Part shown: positions 15,236 to 24,242 of the stretch, one piece after another | Layout of the letters: every line of letters begins with the position of its first letter | Numbering within the stretch: position 1 is the first letter of the stretch | Origin: Vulcanimicrobiota bacterium | GTDB lineage: Bacteria > Vulcanimicrobiota > JAJTBE01 | Reading direction: 5' to 3' | Assembly (NCBI GenBank): GCA_021107945.1 | Contig: JAIORV010000029.1 | Coordinates: 1-34,125 of the forward strand | Length of the DNA stretch: 34,125 nucleotides | The notes under the pieces: model-generated | The model's input: the letters and a program-made list of their open reading frames with translations, nothing else | What the model was told of the DNA's origin: nothing | The model's database searches: none | Position numbers and translations under genes: made by a program

Positions 15236-17048
15236 TTTTTTCCTTTTTCCCATTCAATTTTATCAGAGCGTATCCAAGAATCATCGCAAGGACAAAATTC
15301 AGAATCAGCCAACCCTTGTCCAGTACAAATGTGCCGGGAATCCAGTGAACATCGGCCGATCTTGTTATGGCAAAAAGGATTTGCGCGGCGAATCCCAGTG
15401 AGAGTCCTGCGGCGAGTTTTTGCCAGCGAGTCTTATAGAGAATTACACCGATAATAAATGGAATTAATACACTATAAAATAGCGGGTTAATATGTGCACC
15501 GGGTCCGAATATGACACAATCCCATTCGGGGATTCCCCTTGTTAAAAGATTTACCCCCGGAAAACTGGCCGCTTTTGTATAGTAAAGGAAGAACAAACCG
15601 GTCGAACCCATCAGCCATCCTATGAGAAGCAGGGGTGAAAAAGCATATTTCCTGAAGTCCTTCATACCTATGATAACGATTATGATGATAAGAACCACAA
15701 TTGCGATGATCAATTTTATCCATCCCAGGTCAATTGTGGACTTATTTACCGCCGCTCCGGCGTCAAGGATTCCTGCGCCATATCCTTCCGGCAGGTTTAT
15801 CCCTTTCTTGCGGGCGGATTTTTTCAGAATGGAAATTATTTCCTTGTTGCCCGTAACACCGGTTGAAGCAACAAGTGCGGCGGCACCGGCAACATGGGGA
15901 CATGCCATAGAAGTGCCCTGGAAAAGGTAGTATCCTTCCTTCTCGGGATCTTTTATTTTTATTGTATTCTGGAGCACACCGTCAGGCATGCCGTCTTTAT
16001 TCTGGTCAACTCGCAGATCGCCTCCGGGGGCGGCTATGTCAATATCTTTGCCCCTGTTCGAGTATGGAGCCAATTTATCGTCAAACCGGGTGGCAGAAAC
16101 GGCAAGGCAAGAGGAATATGCCGCTGGATAACCGATTTTTCGAGACCTGCTGTTGCCGGCGGCGCATACTATTACAACACCTTTCTTGTATGCATAATCA
16201 CAGGCCGATTTTAACACGGAGCTGGGAAACGGACCGCCAAGACTCATGTTGATAACCTTGGCGCCATGATCTGCCGCATAACGAACCGCATCCGCAATAT
16301 CGGAAACTTTGCCATAACCGTTGGCCGAAAGAACTTTTAAGGGCATTATTCTTGACTTGTAGGCGATTCCTGCGACTCCCTTCCTGTTGTTCGTGGTCTG
16401 GGCTATTGTACCGGCGACATGAGTGCCGTGGGCATGATCGTCATTCGGATGATTGTTTTTATCGACAAAGTTATATCCCCTAACGAAATTGGTTTTTTCA
16501 AGATCCTCAACCCTGTGAAACTTTCCGTAGTCTTCATATGCAACACCTGTATCTATTACCGCTACGATCACACCTTCACCCCTGGTGCGATCCCAGGCTT
16601 TTCGAACATTGATTTTTTCCAGGTGCCATTGGTATTTATAAAGGGGATCATTTGGCTTCGAAGTAAGGATGTGATAATAATAGTTAGGCTCGGCATATTC
16701 AACACTGTTGTCTCTTTTTAGCTTTTTCAGGATCCCCGACATTCTGTATTCACCCACCAGGGCCGTCATTATTCGCTCATCCCGGGAGAAAATACTATTG
16801 AATTTCAGATCGATTGAAAAGTCCCTCTCGAGCTTTTCTATGTGCGACATCGTAGTGTTATCCTTGAAGTCAACGATAATCTCTTCCGGCGCATAAAAGG
16901 ATTGTCCACCCTGATAAATATCAACTCCGGTGATTTTTGGTATGTTCTCATCAGCCCGGGCGAATGAGTCTGAATTGATATCCGGGGAAAGACACAAAAA
17001 GAACAGACAAATAGATAACAGTATTGATATAAAAATAAATTTTTTCAT
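15231..17048 (-). CDS. Secreted subtilase with polytopic membrane C-terminus
   Basis: This 605-residue S8 protease has a signal peptide (about 1-30) and an I9-like propeptide (about 50-125: EEIIVDFKD to VEYAEPNYYY). The catalytic domain (about 135-435) has Asp166 in VIDTGVA, His207 in HGTHVAGT, Asn299 in AAGNS and Ser380 in GTSMACPHVAG. Five hydrophobic segments follow, at about 444-462, 471-490, 522-538, 545-562 and 579-597. The protease domain should lie outside the membrane, tethered to this membrane module, whereas most bacterial subtilases end with soluble or cell-wall domains. The ATG at 17048 is chosen over a TTG 15 bases upstream because AGGGGG lies at correct spacing before it. The gene is divergent from the LolA-like gene across a spacer with paired repeats. 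Confidence 0.9.
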   Translation of the reverse strand: MKKFIFISILLSICLFFLCLSPDINSDSFARADENIPKITGVDIYQGGQSFYAPEEIIVDFKDNTTMSHIEKLERDFSIDLKFNSIFSRDERIMTALVGEYRMSGILKKLKRDNSVEYAEPNYYYHILTSKPNDPLYKYQWHLEKINVRKAWDRTRGEGVIVAVIDTGVAYEDYGKFHRVEDLEKTNFVRGYNFVDKNNHPNDDHAHGTHVAGTIAQTTNNRKGVAGIAYKSRIMPLKVLSANGYGKVSDIADAVRYAADHGAKVINMSLGGPFPSSVLKSACDYAYKKGVVIVCAAGNSRSRKIGYPAAYSSCLAVSATRFDDKLAPYSNRGKDIDIAAPGGDLRVDQNKDGMPDGVLQNTIKIKDPEKEGYYLFQGTSMACPHVAGAAALVASTGVTGNKEIISILKKSARKKGINLPEGYGAGILDAGAAVNKSTIDLGWIKLIIAIVVLIIIIVIIGMKDFRKYAFSPLLLIGWLMGSTGLFFLYYTKAASFPGVNLLTRGIPEWDCVIFGPGAHINPLFYSVLIPFIIGVILYKTRWQKLAAGLSLGFAAQILFAITRSADVHWIPGTFVLDKGWLILNFVLAMILGYALIKLNGKKEKS

Positions 17049-17120
17049 GACGACCCCCTGCAAATTTTTCTTTGATTATTAATTTATTAAAGTATCACCT
17101 TTCATTATATATTATATTAG

Positions 17121-17164
17121 GTGAGAAGACAAATATTCCCTTGAGTGAGAAGATAAATACTCCC
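17121..17164. promoter_or_regulatory. Paired 20-base direct repeats in a divergent promoter region
   Basis: Two copies, GTGAGAAGACAAATATTCCC at 17121-17140 and GTGAGAAGATAAATACTCCC at 17145-17164, match at 18 of 20 positions and are separated by four bases. They sit between the divergent starts at 17048 and about 17350, where both promoters must lie. A tandem operator for a regulator is the natural reading. The roughly 300 bp spacer is otherwise A/T-rich and shows no other clear site. Confidence 0.5.
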
Positions 17165-17349
17165 CATATAATTTTATATTTTCCTCACAAATAAAGGAGT
17201 TCGTTATCATATTTAGAAATAATATCATTATCTTTTTCTATTTTTTTTTGTTAAAAGTAGTAATGTGTTTACTAATGATAAATAAAAAATTTGACATAGG
17301 GCAGTTTCTAACCGAAAACCATATTAATTACCGGGGAGGTAAACAACGT

Positions 17350-19221
17350 TTGTCTATGAGCTTCAAGAAAACAAGATTTATTGGGGTTCTGTTATGTTTG
17401 GTTTTCCTTCTGTCTTTTTTTCCGGCATTGGCGCAGAAAAAAAAGAAATCTGACAAAAAAGCGGAGGAAATAATTCAAAGAATCTGGGAAGTTAACAGCC
17501 GTATTGATACATATCAGGCAAAAGTGAATCTGATGCGTCAGAATGATGAAGCTTTTAAAGGCATTTTTCCGCCAATGCAAGTAGGGTTTATTCAAGCCGG
17601 AGGATTAATTAATTATACCAATAAACCGAAAATAATGCAGGTTTTTTTGTATCCCAGGGGTAAAGGGAAAAAGGATTATTATTACAAATTTACATCCACA
17701 GATGGCTATAATCTCAAATTAGCTCCGGACTATAAGGATATTTTTAAGGACTATCCAGAACTTGGAAAAGAGCAGAAAGTTTCCCCATCCCCCACACTAT
17801 CAAAAACAATGATTGAGGACAGTCAGTTGTCATCACCCACGCCCTCACCCTCACCAACAGAATTTATCGGATTCTACAGCACTGAAATATACAACATTTT
17901 TGAACCGGAAAAAAAAATGAAGGATGGAAGCCTTGTTTTTTCGGCAAAGAACCCGATAAATCTTCTTATACCGTTTACTTTCAAGGATATTGCGACTGAT
18001 ACAAAAAGGTATTATAAAGGGATTGGGTCCACACATGGCTTTAATTGTGAAATAGTCGAGATACACAGTCCGAGATATGGTATTTCAAGACTTTATGTAA
18101 CCGGAAAAGGAGACCGTCAGCATCCCACTTCAAGAGAGCCTTACATTGTGAGAATCGACAGGATCAATGCAATCGGGATTACTCTTGCATCTGCAAGATA
18201 TTCAAATTTCAAGGTTTTTCGAAAAGGTGGTCGTTTTTACAAAGATATCAACTTACTGGCATTTTCCCAGCCAATCTCAAGAGGATTGGTTAGCGATATT
18301 CATACTAATCTTCAGGAACTGGTCGGTGTTCTAAAACCTGATTCAGGCACTTCAACTCCCAAAGGTAAAAAGAAATCCAGGAGCGGGACGGCTGTCGGGT
18401 TCGGCCCAATATGGCAGGCCGGCTCTGTTGCGACTGTCATTCTTTTATCGCTTGTCCTTACTTTTCTTTATTATCGTTTCTGGTTCTTCAAGAAGAAAAG
18501 GGAGCCATTTGCAAGGGAAGTTATTGTTGTAGAGGGCGACAGGCCTGAAGAAAAAATTTCCAACGTTTTTGCAGATTTAGGAATTCCCACATCCTCCTTC
18601 AGCTCGGAGAAATTAACAGAGGAAAGAAAGCTGCTTGGTGCAAAACAGAAAAAGCGTCCCCGGGTTGTAGTGATAGCTCCCGGTATGTTTTCAAAGATCA
18701 AGTCTTACAATTTCCTTATAAAAGCATACGTTGAGGATGGAGGAAGAGTGATTGTTTTTGAGCATGGCGTTGAGCAAATAAAAGACATGCCCTTTACACC
18801 CACATTTATCCCGTATGACAGAACTGACCCCCATCTTTCCTTCATAATTATGCCTAAATGGGAAAAATTATGGAAGCAGACCAGCCTGGAAGAAATTCAT
18901 AAAAGGACTGCCGCTTTTTATCCTTATGAATTAGTTGCCAGAATAAAAGAGAAAGATCTCAAGATAGAGCCGATTGTTGTTGTGACAAATCCCAAGACAA
19001 AGATAAACTCGGTTGCCATAAGCCTCGTATATGATGAAAAAGGTGAGTACCTTCTAGTTCAATACCGCCTGATAGAGGCGATAAGAAAGCTCAAATTCAC
19101 ATCAGGAACGGCGGAAAAAATGTTGAGGGATCTTATAGCTTACATGTTTGGAAAAGAGAAACGTATTGAATTTGCCCCCCGCTGGATGAAGAGATTGTTT
19201 TCACAAAGGCCTTCAGAATAA
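17350..19221 (+). CDS. LolA-like exported domain, membrane segment and C-terminal Rossmann-like domain
   Basis: This is a protein of about 623 residues. It has a signal peptide (RFIGVLLCLVFLLSFFPALA) and then an extracytoplasmic region of about 330 residues. The start of that region (IIQRIWEVNSRIDTYQAKVN) and its beta-rich pattern resemble LolA/LolB-type lipoprotein carriers. A Pro/Ser/Thr linker (SPTPSPSPTEF) interrupts it. A membrane helix at about 362-382 (SVATVILLSLVLTFLYYRF) leads to a C-terminal domain of about 230 residues. Its alternating strands (RVVVIAPGMF, EDGGRVIVFEHG) recall a glutamine-amidotransferase-like or Rossmann fold. TTG at 17350 (GGAGG ten bases upstream) or ATG at 17356 are both plausible starts; the frame open to 17248 has no ribosome binding site. 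Function is not known; an envelope lipid or lipoprotein role is a guess. Confidence 0.6.
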   Translation: MSMSFKKTRFIGVLLCLVFLLSFFPALAQKKKKSDKKAEEIIQRIWEVNSRIDTYQAKVNLMRQNDEAFKGIFPPMQVGFIQAGGLINYTNKPKIMQVFLYPRGKGKKDYYYKFTSTDGYNLKLAPDYKDIFKDYPELGKEQKVSPSPTLSKTMIEDSQLSSPTPSPSPTEFIGFYSTEIYNIFEPEKKMKDGSLVFSAKNPINLLIPFTFKDIATDTKRYYKGIGSTHGFNCEIVEIHSPRYGISRLYVTGKGDRQHPTSREPYIVRIDRINAIGITLASARYSNFKVFRKGGRFYKDINLLAFSQPISRGLVSDIHTNLQELVGVLKPDSGTSTPKGKKKSRSGTAVGFGPIWQAGSVATVILLSLVLTFLYYRFWFFKKKREPFAREVIVVEGDRPEEKISNVFADLGIPTSSFSSEKLTEERKLLGAKQKKRPRVVVIAPGMFSKIKSYNFLIKAYVEDGGRVIVFEHGVEQIKDMPFTPTFIPYDRTDPHLSFIIMPKWEKLWKQTSLEEIHKRTAAFYPYELVARIKEKDLKIEPIVVVTNPKTKINSVAISLVYDEKGEYLLVQYRLIEAIRKLKFTSGTAEKMLRDLIAYMFGKEKRIEFAPRWMKRLFSQRPSE

Positions 19222-19294
19222 CAGGTTGGAGTTGTTTCTATGTTAACAGTCTTTTTTCATTAATTATTAATTTAATAAGGAGTTATATCAGAAG

Positions 19295-20683
19295 ATGAAG
19301 ATAAAACCCAGAAACCCCATGCCAGAGCAGGATCCCCTGCAAAGAGTTCACAATTTCGATGAAGTTCCTCTGGGTTATGATCCTTCGCTTGCAATAGCGG
19401 AGGCCGAGAGGTGCCTGCAATGTAAAAATCCGATATGTATCCAGGGCTGTCCGGTACATGTTCCGATACCCGAATTTATCAAATTAATTGCACATGGAAA
19501 ATTTATAGAGGCGAGTCTTGCAATAAAAACGGTCAATAATCTTCCCGCTATCTGCGGGAGAGTATGTCCCCAGGAAACTCAGTGTGAGATAAAGTGTGTG
19601 CTTTCAAGGAAATTTAAGCCGGTGGCAATAGGCCGTCTGGAGCGTTTTGCGGCCGATTACGAGATGAAAGCAGGTGTTGTCCCGCCGAAAGTAACAAAAT
19701 CAAAAGGCAAAGCAGTGGCAGTTGTCGGGGCGGGACCCGCAGGTCTTACATGCGCCGGCGATCTTGCCAAAATGGGCTATAATGTTACTGTTTTTGAGGC
19801 ACTCCATGAGCCGGGAGGAGTCTTAACATACGGGATCCCACCTTTCAGACTTCCCAGGGATATTATGAAAGTGGAGTTCGACTATATCAGGGAGCTTGGT
19901 GTTGAAATCATTCCCAATATTGTGGTGGGACGCTCAATCAAAATTCCTGAGCTTTTCCAGGATAGCTATAAAGCTGTATTTGTCGGAACGGGAGCGGGAG
20001 CACCGATTTTCCTCGGCATTCCCGGAGAAAACAGTCTGGGAGTTTTCTCTGCAAATGAATTCCTCACCCGTGTCAATTTGATGCACGCATATCGCTTCCC
20101 GAAATATGACACGCCTGTTCCCACTCCAAAAAATGTTGCTGTGGTAGGCGCAGGAAATGTTGCTATGGATTCCTGCCGCAACGCCTTGCGGTTGGGAGCG
20201 GAAAAAGTATATTGCGTTTATCGCCGCTCAAGATTGGAAATGCCTGCAAGGGATGAAGAAATAGAGCATGCCGAGGAAGAGGGAGTCATTTTAAAGCTTC
20301 TTTGCAATCCGAAGAGAATTTTCTATAATTCTGCAGGATGGATTACCGGTATGGAGTGTATAAAAATGAAACTTGGTGAACCTGACAGCTCGGGGAGAAG
20401 AAGACCTCTTCCAATTCCCGACTCGGAGTTCCTGCTTGAAGTTGATATGGCAGTTATCGCTGTCGGAACTCGCTCCAACCCGTTGATTCGTCAGACGACA
20501 CCGGGCTTGGGAACTAATAAAAAAGGTTACATTGAGGTGGATCCCCTTACGCAGGCTGCAAATCTTCCCGGTGTTTATGCCGGCGGAGACATAGTAACCG
20601 GTTCGGCAACGGTTATTGAAGCGATGGGAGCCGGAAAAACCGCCGCCGAGAGTATCCACGAATATATCGAGTCTCTCGAATAA
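19295..20683 (+). CDS. gltA: NADPH-dependent glutamate synthase small-subunit-like flavoprotein
   Basis: This 462-residue flavoprotein is of the GltD/GltA/SudA type. The N-terminal iron-sulfur domain has two cysteine groups, C40-C43-C48-C52 (ERCLQCKNPICIQGCP) and C87-C91-C97-C101. An FAD-binding motif VVGAGPAGLTCAGDL follows, and an NADPH-binding motif VVGAGNVAMDSCRNAL lies near 290. The end, VYAGGDIVTGSATVIEAMG, is the conserved FAD-contacting segment. The length matches the family. Related proteins act as glutamate synthase, sulfide dehydrogenase or NfnB (NADPH:ferredoxin transhydrogenase). No glutamate synthase large subunit or NfnA partner is in the window, so the reaction is not fixed. 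It heads a probable operon with the amidohydrolase (16 bp gap) and acsD. Confidence 0.88.
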   Translation: MKIKPRNPMPEQDPLQRVHNFDEVPLGYDPSLAIAEAERCLQCKNPICIQGCPVHVPIPEFIKLIAHGKFIEASLAIKTVNNLPAICGRVCPQETQCEIKCVLSRKFKPVAIGRLERFAADYEMKAGVVPPKVTKSKGKAVAVVGAGPAGLTCAGDLAKMGYNVTVFEALHEPGGVLTYGIPPFRLPRDIMKVEFDYIRELGVEIIPNIVVGRSIKIPELFQDSYKAVFVGTGAGAPIFLGIPGENSLGVFSANEFLTRVNLMHAYRFPKYDTPVPTPKNVAVVGAGNVAMDSCRNALRLGAEKVYCVYRRSRLEMPARDEEIEHAEEEGVILKLLCNPKRIFYNSAGWITGMECIKMKLGEPDSSGRRRPLPIPDSEFLLEVDMAVIAVGTRSNPLIRQTTPGLGTNKKGYIEVDPLTQAANLPGVYAGGDIVTGSATVIEAMGAGKTAAESIHEYIESLE

Positions 20684-20699
20684 ATAGGGGGTATAAATA

Positions 20700-21890
20700 A
20701 TGCTTGCAATTAAAGGTGGAAAAATATTTACAATAACAAATGGGATTATCGAGAATGGGATTATACTTGTCGAGAATAGTAAGATATCCCAGGTAGGCAC
20801 TGATGTATCTATACCGGAAGATTGTAGAGTAATTGATGCCAGTGGAAACTCAATCTTTCCGGGGATGATTGATGCACATACTCATCTCGGGGTTATTCAG
20901 GAAGGATTGAGGTCAATGGGGCTTGATCACAATGAAAAGTCCGATCCTATTACACCTCAATTAAGAGTCATAGATGCCATTGATCCTTTCGACCCGGCTT
21001 TTGATGAAGTGATGAAAGCAGGAATAACAACGGTTCTTATTGCCCCGGGAAGTGCAAATCCCATAGGGGGGCAATGCTCGGTGGTGAAGACTGTCGGAAA
21101 GACCGTAGAAGAGATGTTGTTGGTCAAAAACGCCGGGATAAAGTTCGCCCTGGGTGAAAATCCCAAGGTTACATATGGCTCCAGAAATTTATCTCCATAT
21201 ACCAGGATGGGAGTGGCGGCGATAATCAGGGAAAACCTGTGCAAAGCTTATGAATACTCTGTGAATAAAGAATCCCAACTCATGAATGAGGATATAGCCG
21301 TCCTGAAAACCGATTTGAAGATGGAAGCCCTTTCCAATGTTGTAAATGGAAAGATTAGGGCAAGGATACACGCACACAAGGCCAGTGATATAATGACCGC
21401 TATAAGAATAGGCGAAGAATTTGACCTGGATATTGTGCTTGAGCATTGTACTGAGGGTGACAAGGTTATAAGTGAAATTGCACGGCATGGGATCCCGGTT
21501 GTTCTCTCACCCTTGATGAGTCCCAGGACAAAACCGGAGACTAAAGAGCGGGGAATGGAAATTGCCGCAAGATTGGCCGCCCGAGGAATTCTTGTAGCTA
21601 TTTCGACTGACGGTATTTCACAATCCGCCAGGTGGCTGCCGATAAATGCGGGCTTATGCGTAAGATACGGAATGAAAGAAGAAGACGCAATGAAGGCGAT
21701 CACTATCAACGCAGCCAAGATTCTTGGACTGGATAACAGACTTGGCAGCATAGAAAAGCACAAGGACGCGGATATTATTATTATGAAGGGGCATCCCCTT
21801 GAGACAAGAACACGAATATCGGCGGTTATTATTGAAGGCAAGGTGAAGTATCTCAGGGCGGAAATCCTCGAGCAAAAAGAAGCGGAGTAG
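20700..21890 (+). CDS. Amidohydrolase (imidazolonepropionase-like)
   Basis: This 396-residue metal-dependent hydrolase has the amidohydrolase-superfamily layout: an N-terminal beta-sandwich part (MLAIKGGKIF), then the metal-binding HxH at 60 and 62 (DAHTHLG). Further His ligands lie in RIHAHKASD and VLEHCTEGD, the late Asp in AISTDG, and the sandwich closes with KDADIIIMKGHPL. The closest group is COG1228-type enzymes, whose substrates vary widely (imidazolonepropionate, cyclic amides, peptides). A GGGGGT ribosome binding site precedes the ATG. The gene sits between gltA and acsD with gaps of 16 and 3 bp, so co-expression with one-carbon/acetyl-CoA metabolism is likely. The substrate is unknown. 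Confidence 0.87.
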   Translation: MLAIKGGKIFTITNGIIENGIILVENSKISQVGTDVSIPEDCRVIDASGNSIFPGMIDAHTHLGVIQEGLRSMGLDHNEKSDPITPQLRVIDAIDPFDPAFDEVMKAGITTVLIAPGSANPIGGQCSVVKTVGKTVEEMLLVKNAGIKFALGENPKVTYGSRNLSPYTRMGVAAIIRENLCKAYEYSVNKESQLMNEDIAVLKTDLKMEALSNVVNGKIRARIHAHKASDIMTAIRIGEEFDLDIVLEHCTEGDKVISEIARHGIPVVLSPLMSPRTKPETKERGMEIAARLAARGILVAISTDGISQSARWLPINAGLCVRYGMKEEDAMKAITINAAKILGLDNRLGSIEKHKDADIIIMKGHPLETRTRISAVIIEGKVKYLRAEILEQKEAE

Positions 21891-21893
21891 TAA

Positions 21894-22844
21894 ATGTGCG
21901 CGTTGGCAATTAAGAGTAAGTTGAAAATTGAGACCGTAAAAATCGGAGCGATGTCGGACGAGGGAGGTACAAGATCCCATAATGTGAAAGTTGGCGGGCA
22001 AAGTGCCATGCCATTTCTTTTTAAGGATGGAGTAATTCCCAATTCCCCCGTTATTGCTTATGAATTTCAGGATGTCGCGCCTGTTGACTGGCCGACAAGC
22101 CTTGGGGAGGCAATGGGCGAAGTATGGAGTGATCCTGTTAAATGGGCCGAGTATATTTGCTCTATCGGTTTCCCTGAAAACACCCAAATCAAGAATAATT
22201 CTCTCCTCTTTCTCAGGTTGATGGGGGCGCATCCCGATCGGGGAGGTAAGGAAATAGATAAGGTGGTCAGTGAATTCAGGCGAATTCTTGACAATATAAA
22301 AACACCCCTGATTGTCATCGGATGTGGTGTGAATGAGATAGACAGGAAACTCATGCCCAAAATCGCAAGGGAAGCTTCAGGTGAAAAACTTCTTATCGGG
22401 AATGCCGTTGCCGAGAATTATAAAGAGTTAACGGATTGTTGTATCAAATATGGACATAGCATTATCACCGAGTCTCCCATCGACATTAACATCGCAAAGC
22501 AGGCAAATATATTGGTTCAGGACGCCGGTCTTCCCGGTGACAGAATTGTCATGTATGCAACAACAGGCGCACTGGGATATGGAATGGAATATGCATACTC
22601 AATTATGGAAAGAACCAGGCTCGCGGGCTTACAGGGTGACAGGTATATGAATAAACCCCAGATTGCCTTTGTGGGACAGGAATCCTGGCGTGTCAAGGAA
22701 GCAAATAAAAGTAAAACTGCGGGAGTAATGTGGGAATATGTAACATCACTTGCATACCTGCACGCAGGGGCGGATATTGTGGTTCTCAGGCATCCGGAAT
22801 CCGGGAGAAAAGTAGCCCAATATCTAAATTCAATATCTAAATAA
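21894..22844 (+). CDS. acsD: Corrinoid iron-sulfur protein small subunit (CODH/ACS delta subunit)
   Basis: This 316-residue protein belongs to the CO dehydrogenase/acetyl-CoA synthase delta subunit family. In the Wood-Ljungdahl pathway the two-subunit corrinoid iron-sulfur protein carries a methyl group from methyltetrahydrofolate to acetyl-CoA synthase; this subunit is a TIM-barrel that helps hold the cobamide. Recognised blocks are NSPVIAYEFQDVAPVDWP, the long ESPIDINIAKQANILVQDAG, MYATTGALGYGMEYAYS and ADIVVLRHPES. The length is normal. Its ATG follows the amidohydrolase stop by three bases, with GGAG overlapping that stop. No other acs, codh or methyltransferase genes lie in the window, so the rest of the pathway must be elsewhere. 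Its 3' end overlaps lipM on the other strand by 15 bp. Confidence 0.9.
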   Translation: MCALAIKSKLKIETVKIGAMSDEGGTRSHNVKVGGQSAMPFLFKDGVIPNSPVIAYEFQDVAPVDWPTSLGEAMGEVWSDPVKWAEYICSIGFPENTQIKNNSLLFLRLMGAHPDRGGKEIDKVVSEFRRILDNIKTPLIVIGCGVNEIDRKLMPKIAREASGEKLLIGNAVAENYKELTDCCIKYGHSIITESPIDINIAKQANILVQDAGLPGDRIVMYATTGALGYGMEYAYSIMERTRLAGLQGDRYMNKPQIAFVGQESWRVKEANKSKTAGVMWEYVTSLAYLHAGADIVVLRHPESGRKVAQYLNSISK

Positions 22845-23714
22845 CCATCCGGGATTATTATATTTTTCCTCTTCAAGATTTGCAATCAATTTTATCTCGG
22901 ATGAAGTAAAATTATCCTCATAGACATTACATCCCCAACTTTTCTCGAAACCGGATATCAGTGCATTGCAAATGTCCTCGAATAAATAGTCCAATCCCGT
23001 TTCACCATAAAGGCTTGTCATCTTCGCCACTGCATTTTTATATGCAATTTCTCTTTCTTCGTCATTCTGGAAATTCAAAATTTCAAAAAGATATTTGAAT
23101 TTAGGCCTGATGGGAATAGACCCGTGGGCAAGCATATAATCTCCAACTTTTTTCTGCGCTGTTCCTGCAATTTTTTTACCGTTAAGCATGAGCTCATATC
23201 TTGATGGAGATGCAAAACAGGCTGATGTTCTATTGCGGATTCCCCGACCATATTTTTCCACAGGCAGAACCCGGGCAGATATACCAATCATATTCAAGCC
23301 GGACTCCAGTGCCTCGTGGATGCTCTTGAATATTTCCCAAAGTCCCCTTTTGAAAGCTGGAATCACAAGGCAAAATGTAACTTCTTCCCAATGCAGGACA
23401 GCTCTGCCACCTGTGGGCCTCCTTACAATGTCATATCCTTTTGCCTCGATTCTCTCGATATTGACTTCATTGATCTTCTGGAAATATCCTAGCGAAAGCG
23501 TAGGTTTTTCCCATTGATAAAAACGAAGAGTAGGGGAGACAGGATTTTTCATCAGCTCAACCAGCAGGGCTTCATCAGCGGCCATATTAAACGAGCCGGG
23601 GTGAACACCGTCATTAATAATCCTGAGAGTATTGATGGTTTCTTTTTTTGTAATCCTGCTCAACTCCGATGGTCTGAAAGCCAAATTTTTAGTCCGGGGA
23701 CGAATAATAGGCAA
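22830..23714 (-). CDS. Lipoate/octanoate transferase (LipM/LplA family)
   Basis: This protein of about 294 residues belongs to the biotin/lipoate ligase-like superfamily. The substrate-binding motif RRPTGGRAVLHWEEVTF is clear. A Cys in SACFASPSRYELMLNGKK sits where LipM octanoyltransferases have their catalytic Cys, followed by the conserved Lys region KIAGTAQKKVG. This favours octanoyl transfer to carrier proteins (such as GcvH) over ATP-dependent ligation, but the families overlap. The start is uncertain. The frame begins at a TTG (23714) without a ribosome binding site, no in-frame ATG precedes the conserved NDGVHPGSFNMAADEALL, and a TTG near 23663 is another option. The gene is convergent with acsD, overlapping it by 15 bp. 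Confidence 0.82.
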   Translation of the reverse strand: MPIIRPRTKNLAFRPSELSRITKKETINTLRIINDGVHPGSFNMAADEALLVELMKNPVSPTLRFYQWEKPTLSLGYFQKINEVNIERIEAKGYDIVRRPTGGRAVLHWEEVTFCLVIPAFKRGLWEIFKSIHEALESGLNMIGISARVLPVEKYGRGIRNRTSACFASPSRYELMLNGKKIAGTAQKKVGDYMLAHGSIPIRPKFKYLFEILNFQNDEEREIAYKNAVAKMTSLYGETGLDYLFEDICNALISGFEKSWGCNVYEDNFTSSEIKLIANLEEEKYNNPGWLFRY

Positions 23715-24242
23715 TAATTTGTTATTCTGATTGAATATTTGCTAAGTTGAGGGCAGATCCTTCGTTACGGTTAATTCCAGCTATCGGATAATATTTTTAC
23801 AGAAATCTCTAAAAGGGTATTATCAGGATCTGTCAAATAAGGAGAGAACTTACGCGAATCCACGAAAGAAATAAGTGAATAATGTTATTCATTTACGGAA
23901 CTTGCGCTGTAGCAGGGTAAAGGGTCTGTGACAGGTTCTGAGCGGGATATTATCTTTATTTTTTTGAATAAACCTTGGCGAGAAAGTTTATTACTTGCTT
24001 AAAGTGTCTTCCAAAACGAAGGATTTCCTTCGATATATGAATCATCACAGAGCAAGAAAGCTTTGTCAATGAGAAAATCATTGAAGTAAAGTTTTTCTAT
24101 CTTATACCGCTCGGTATGACAATTGCATAAGTCCCGTAAGAAATTATTTGTTAATAATCAGGTGCTTATTAATTTTTTAAAAGATATTTAATAAAAGCCC
24201 CTTTTTACTTTAATAGCAATAAATCTGAGAAGGAGATGGAAA
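23715..24242. other. Intergenic spacer with degenerate element A
   Basis: There is no credible gene in these 528 bp. A fragment AGATCCTTCG (about 23756) resembles the left end of element A. The stretch at about 24019-24122, from GGATTTCCTTCG to CCGCTCGGTATGACAATT, has the length and block order of a strongly diverged copy. The acyl-CoA dehydrogenase promoter probably lies in the A/T-rich final 100 bp; I cannot place it. Confidence 0.45.

Noticed and set aside
17291-17319. TTGACA as a -35 box before the LolA-like gene
   Set aside because: No -10-like sequence lies 16-18 bases downstream, and the site is too near the start codon to be persuasive.
21248-22042. Long minus-strand frame of 264 codons
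   Set aside because: It is antisense to the amidohydrolase and the start of acsD, with no start signal and a composition typical of a shadow frame.
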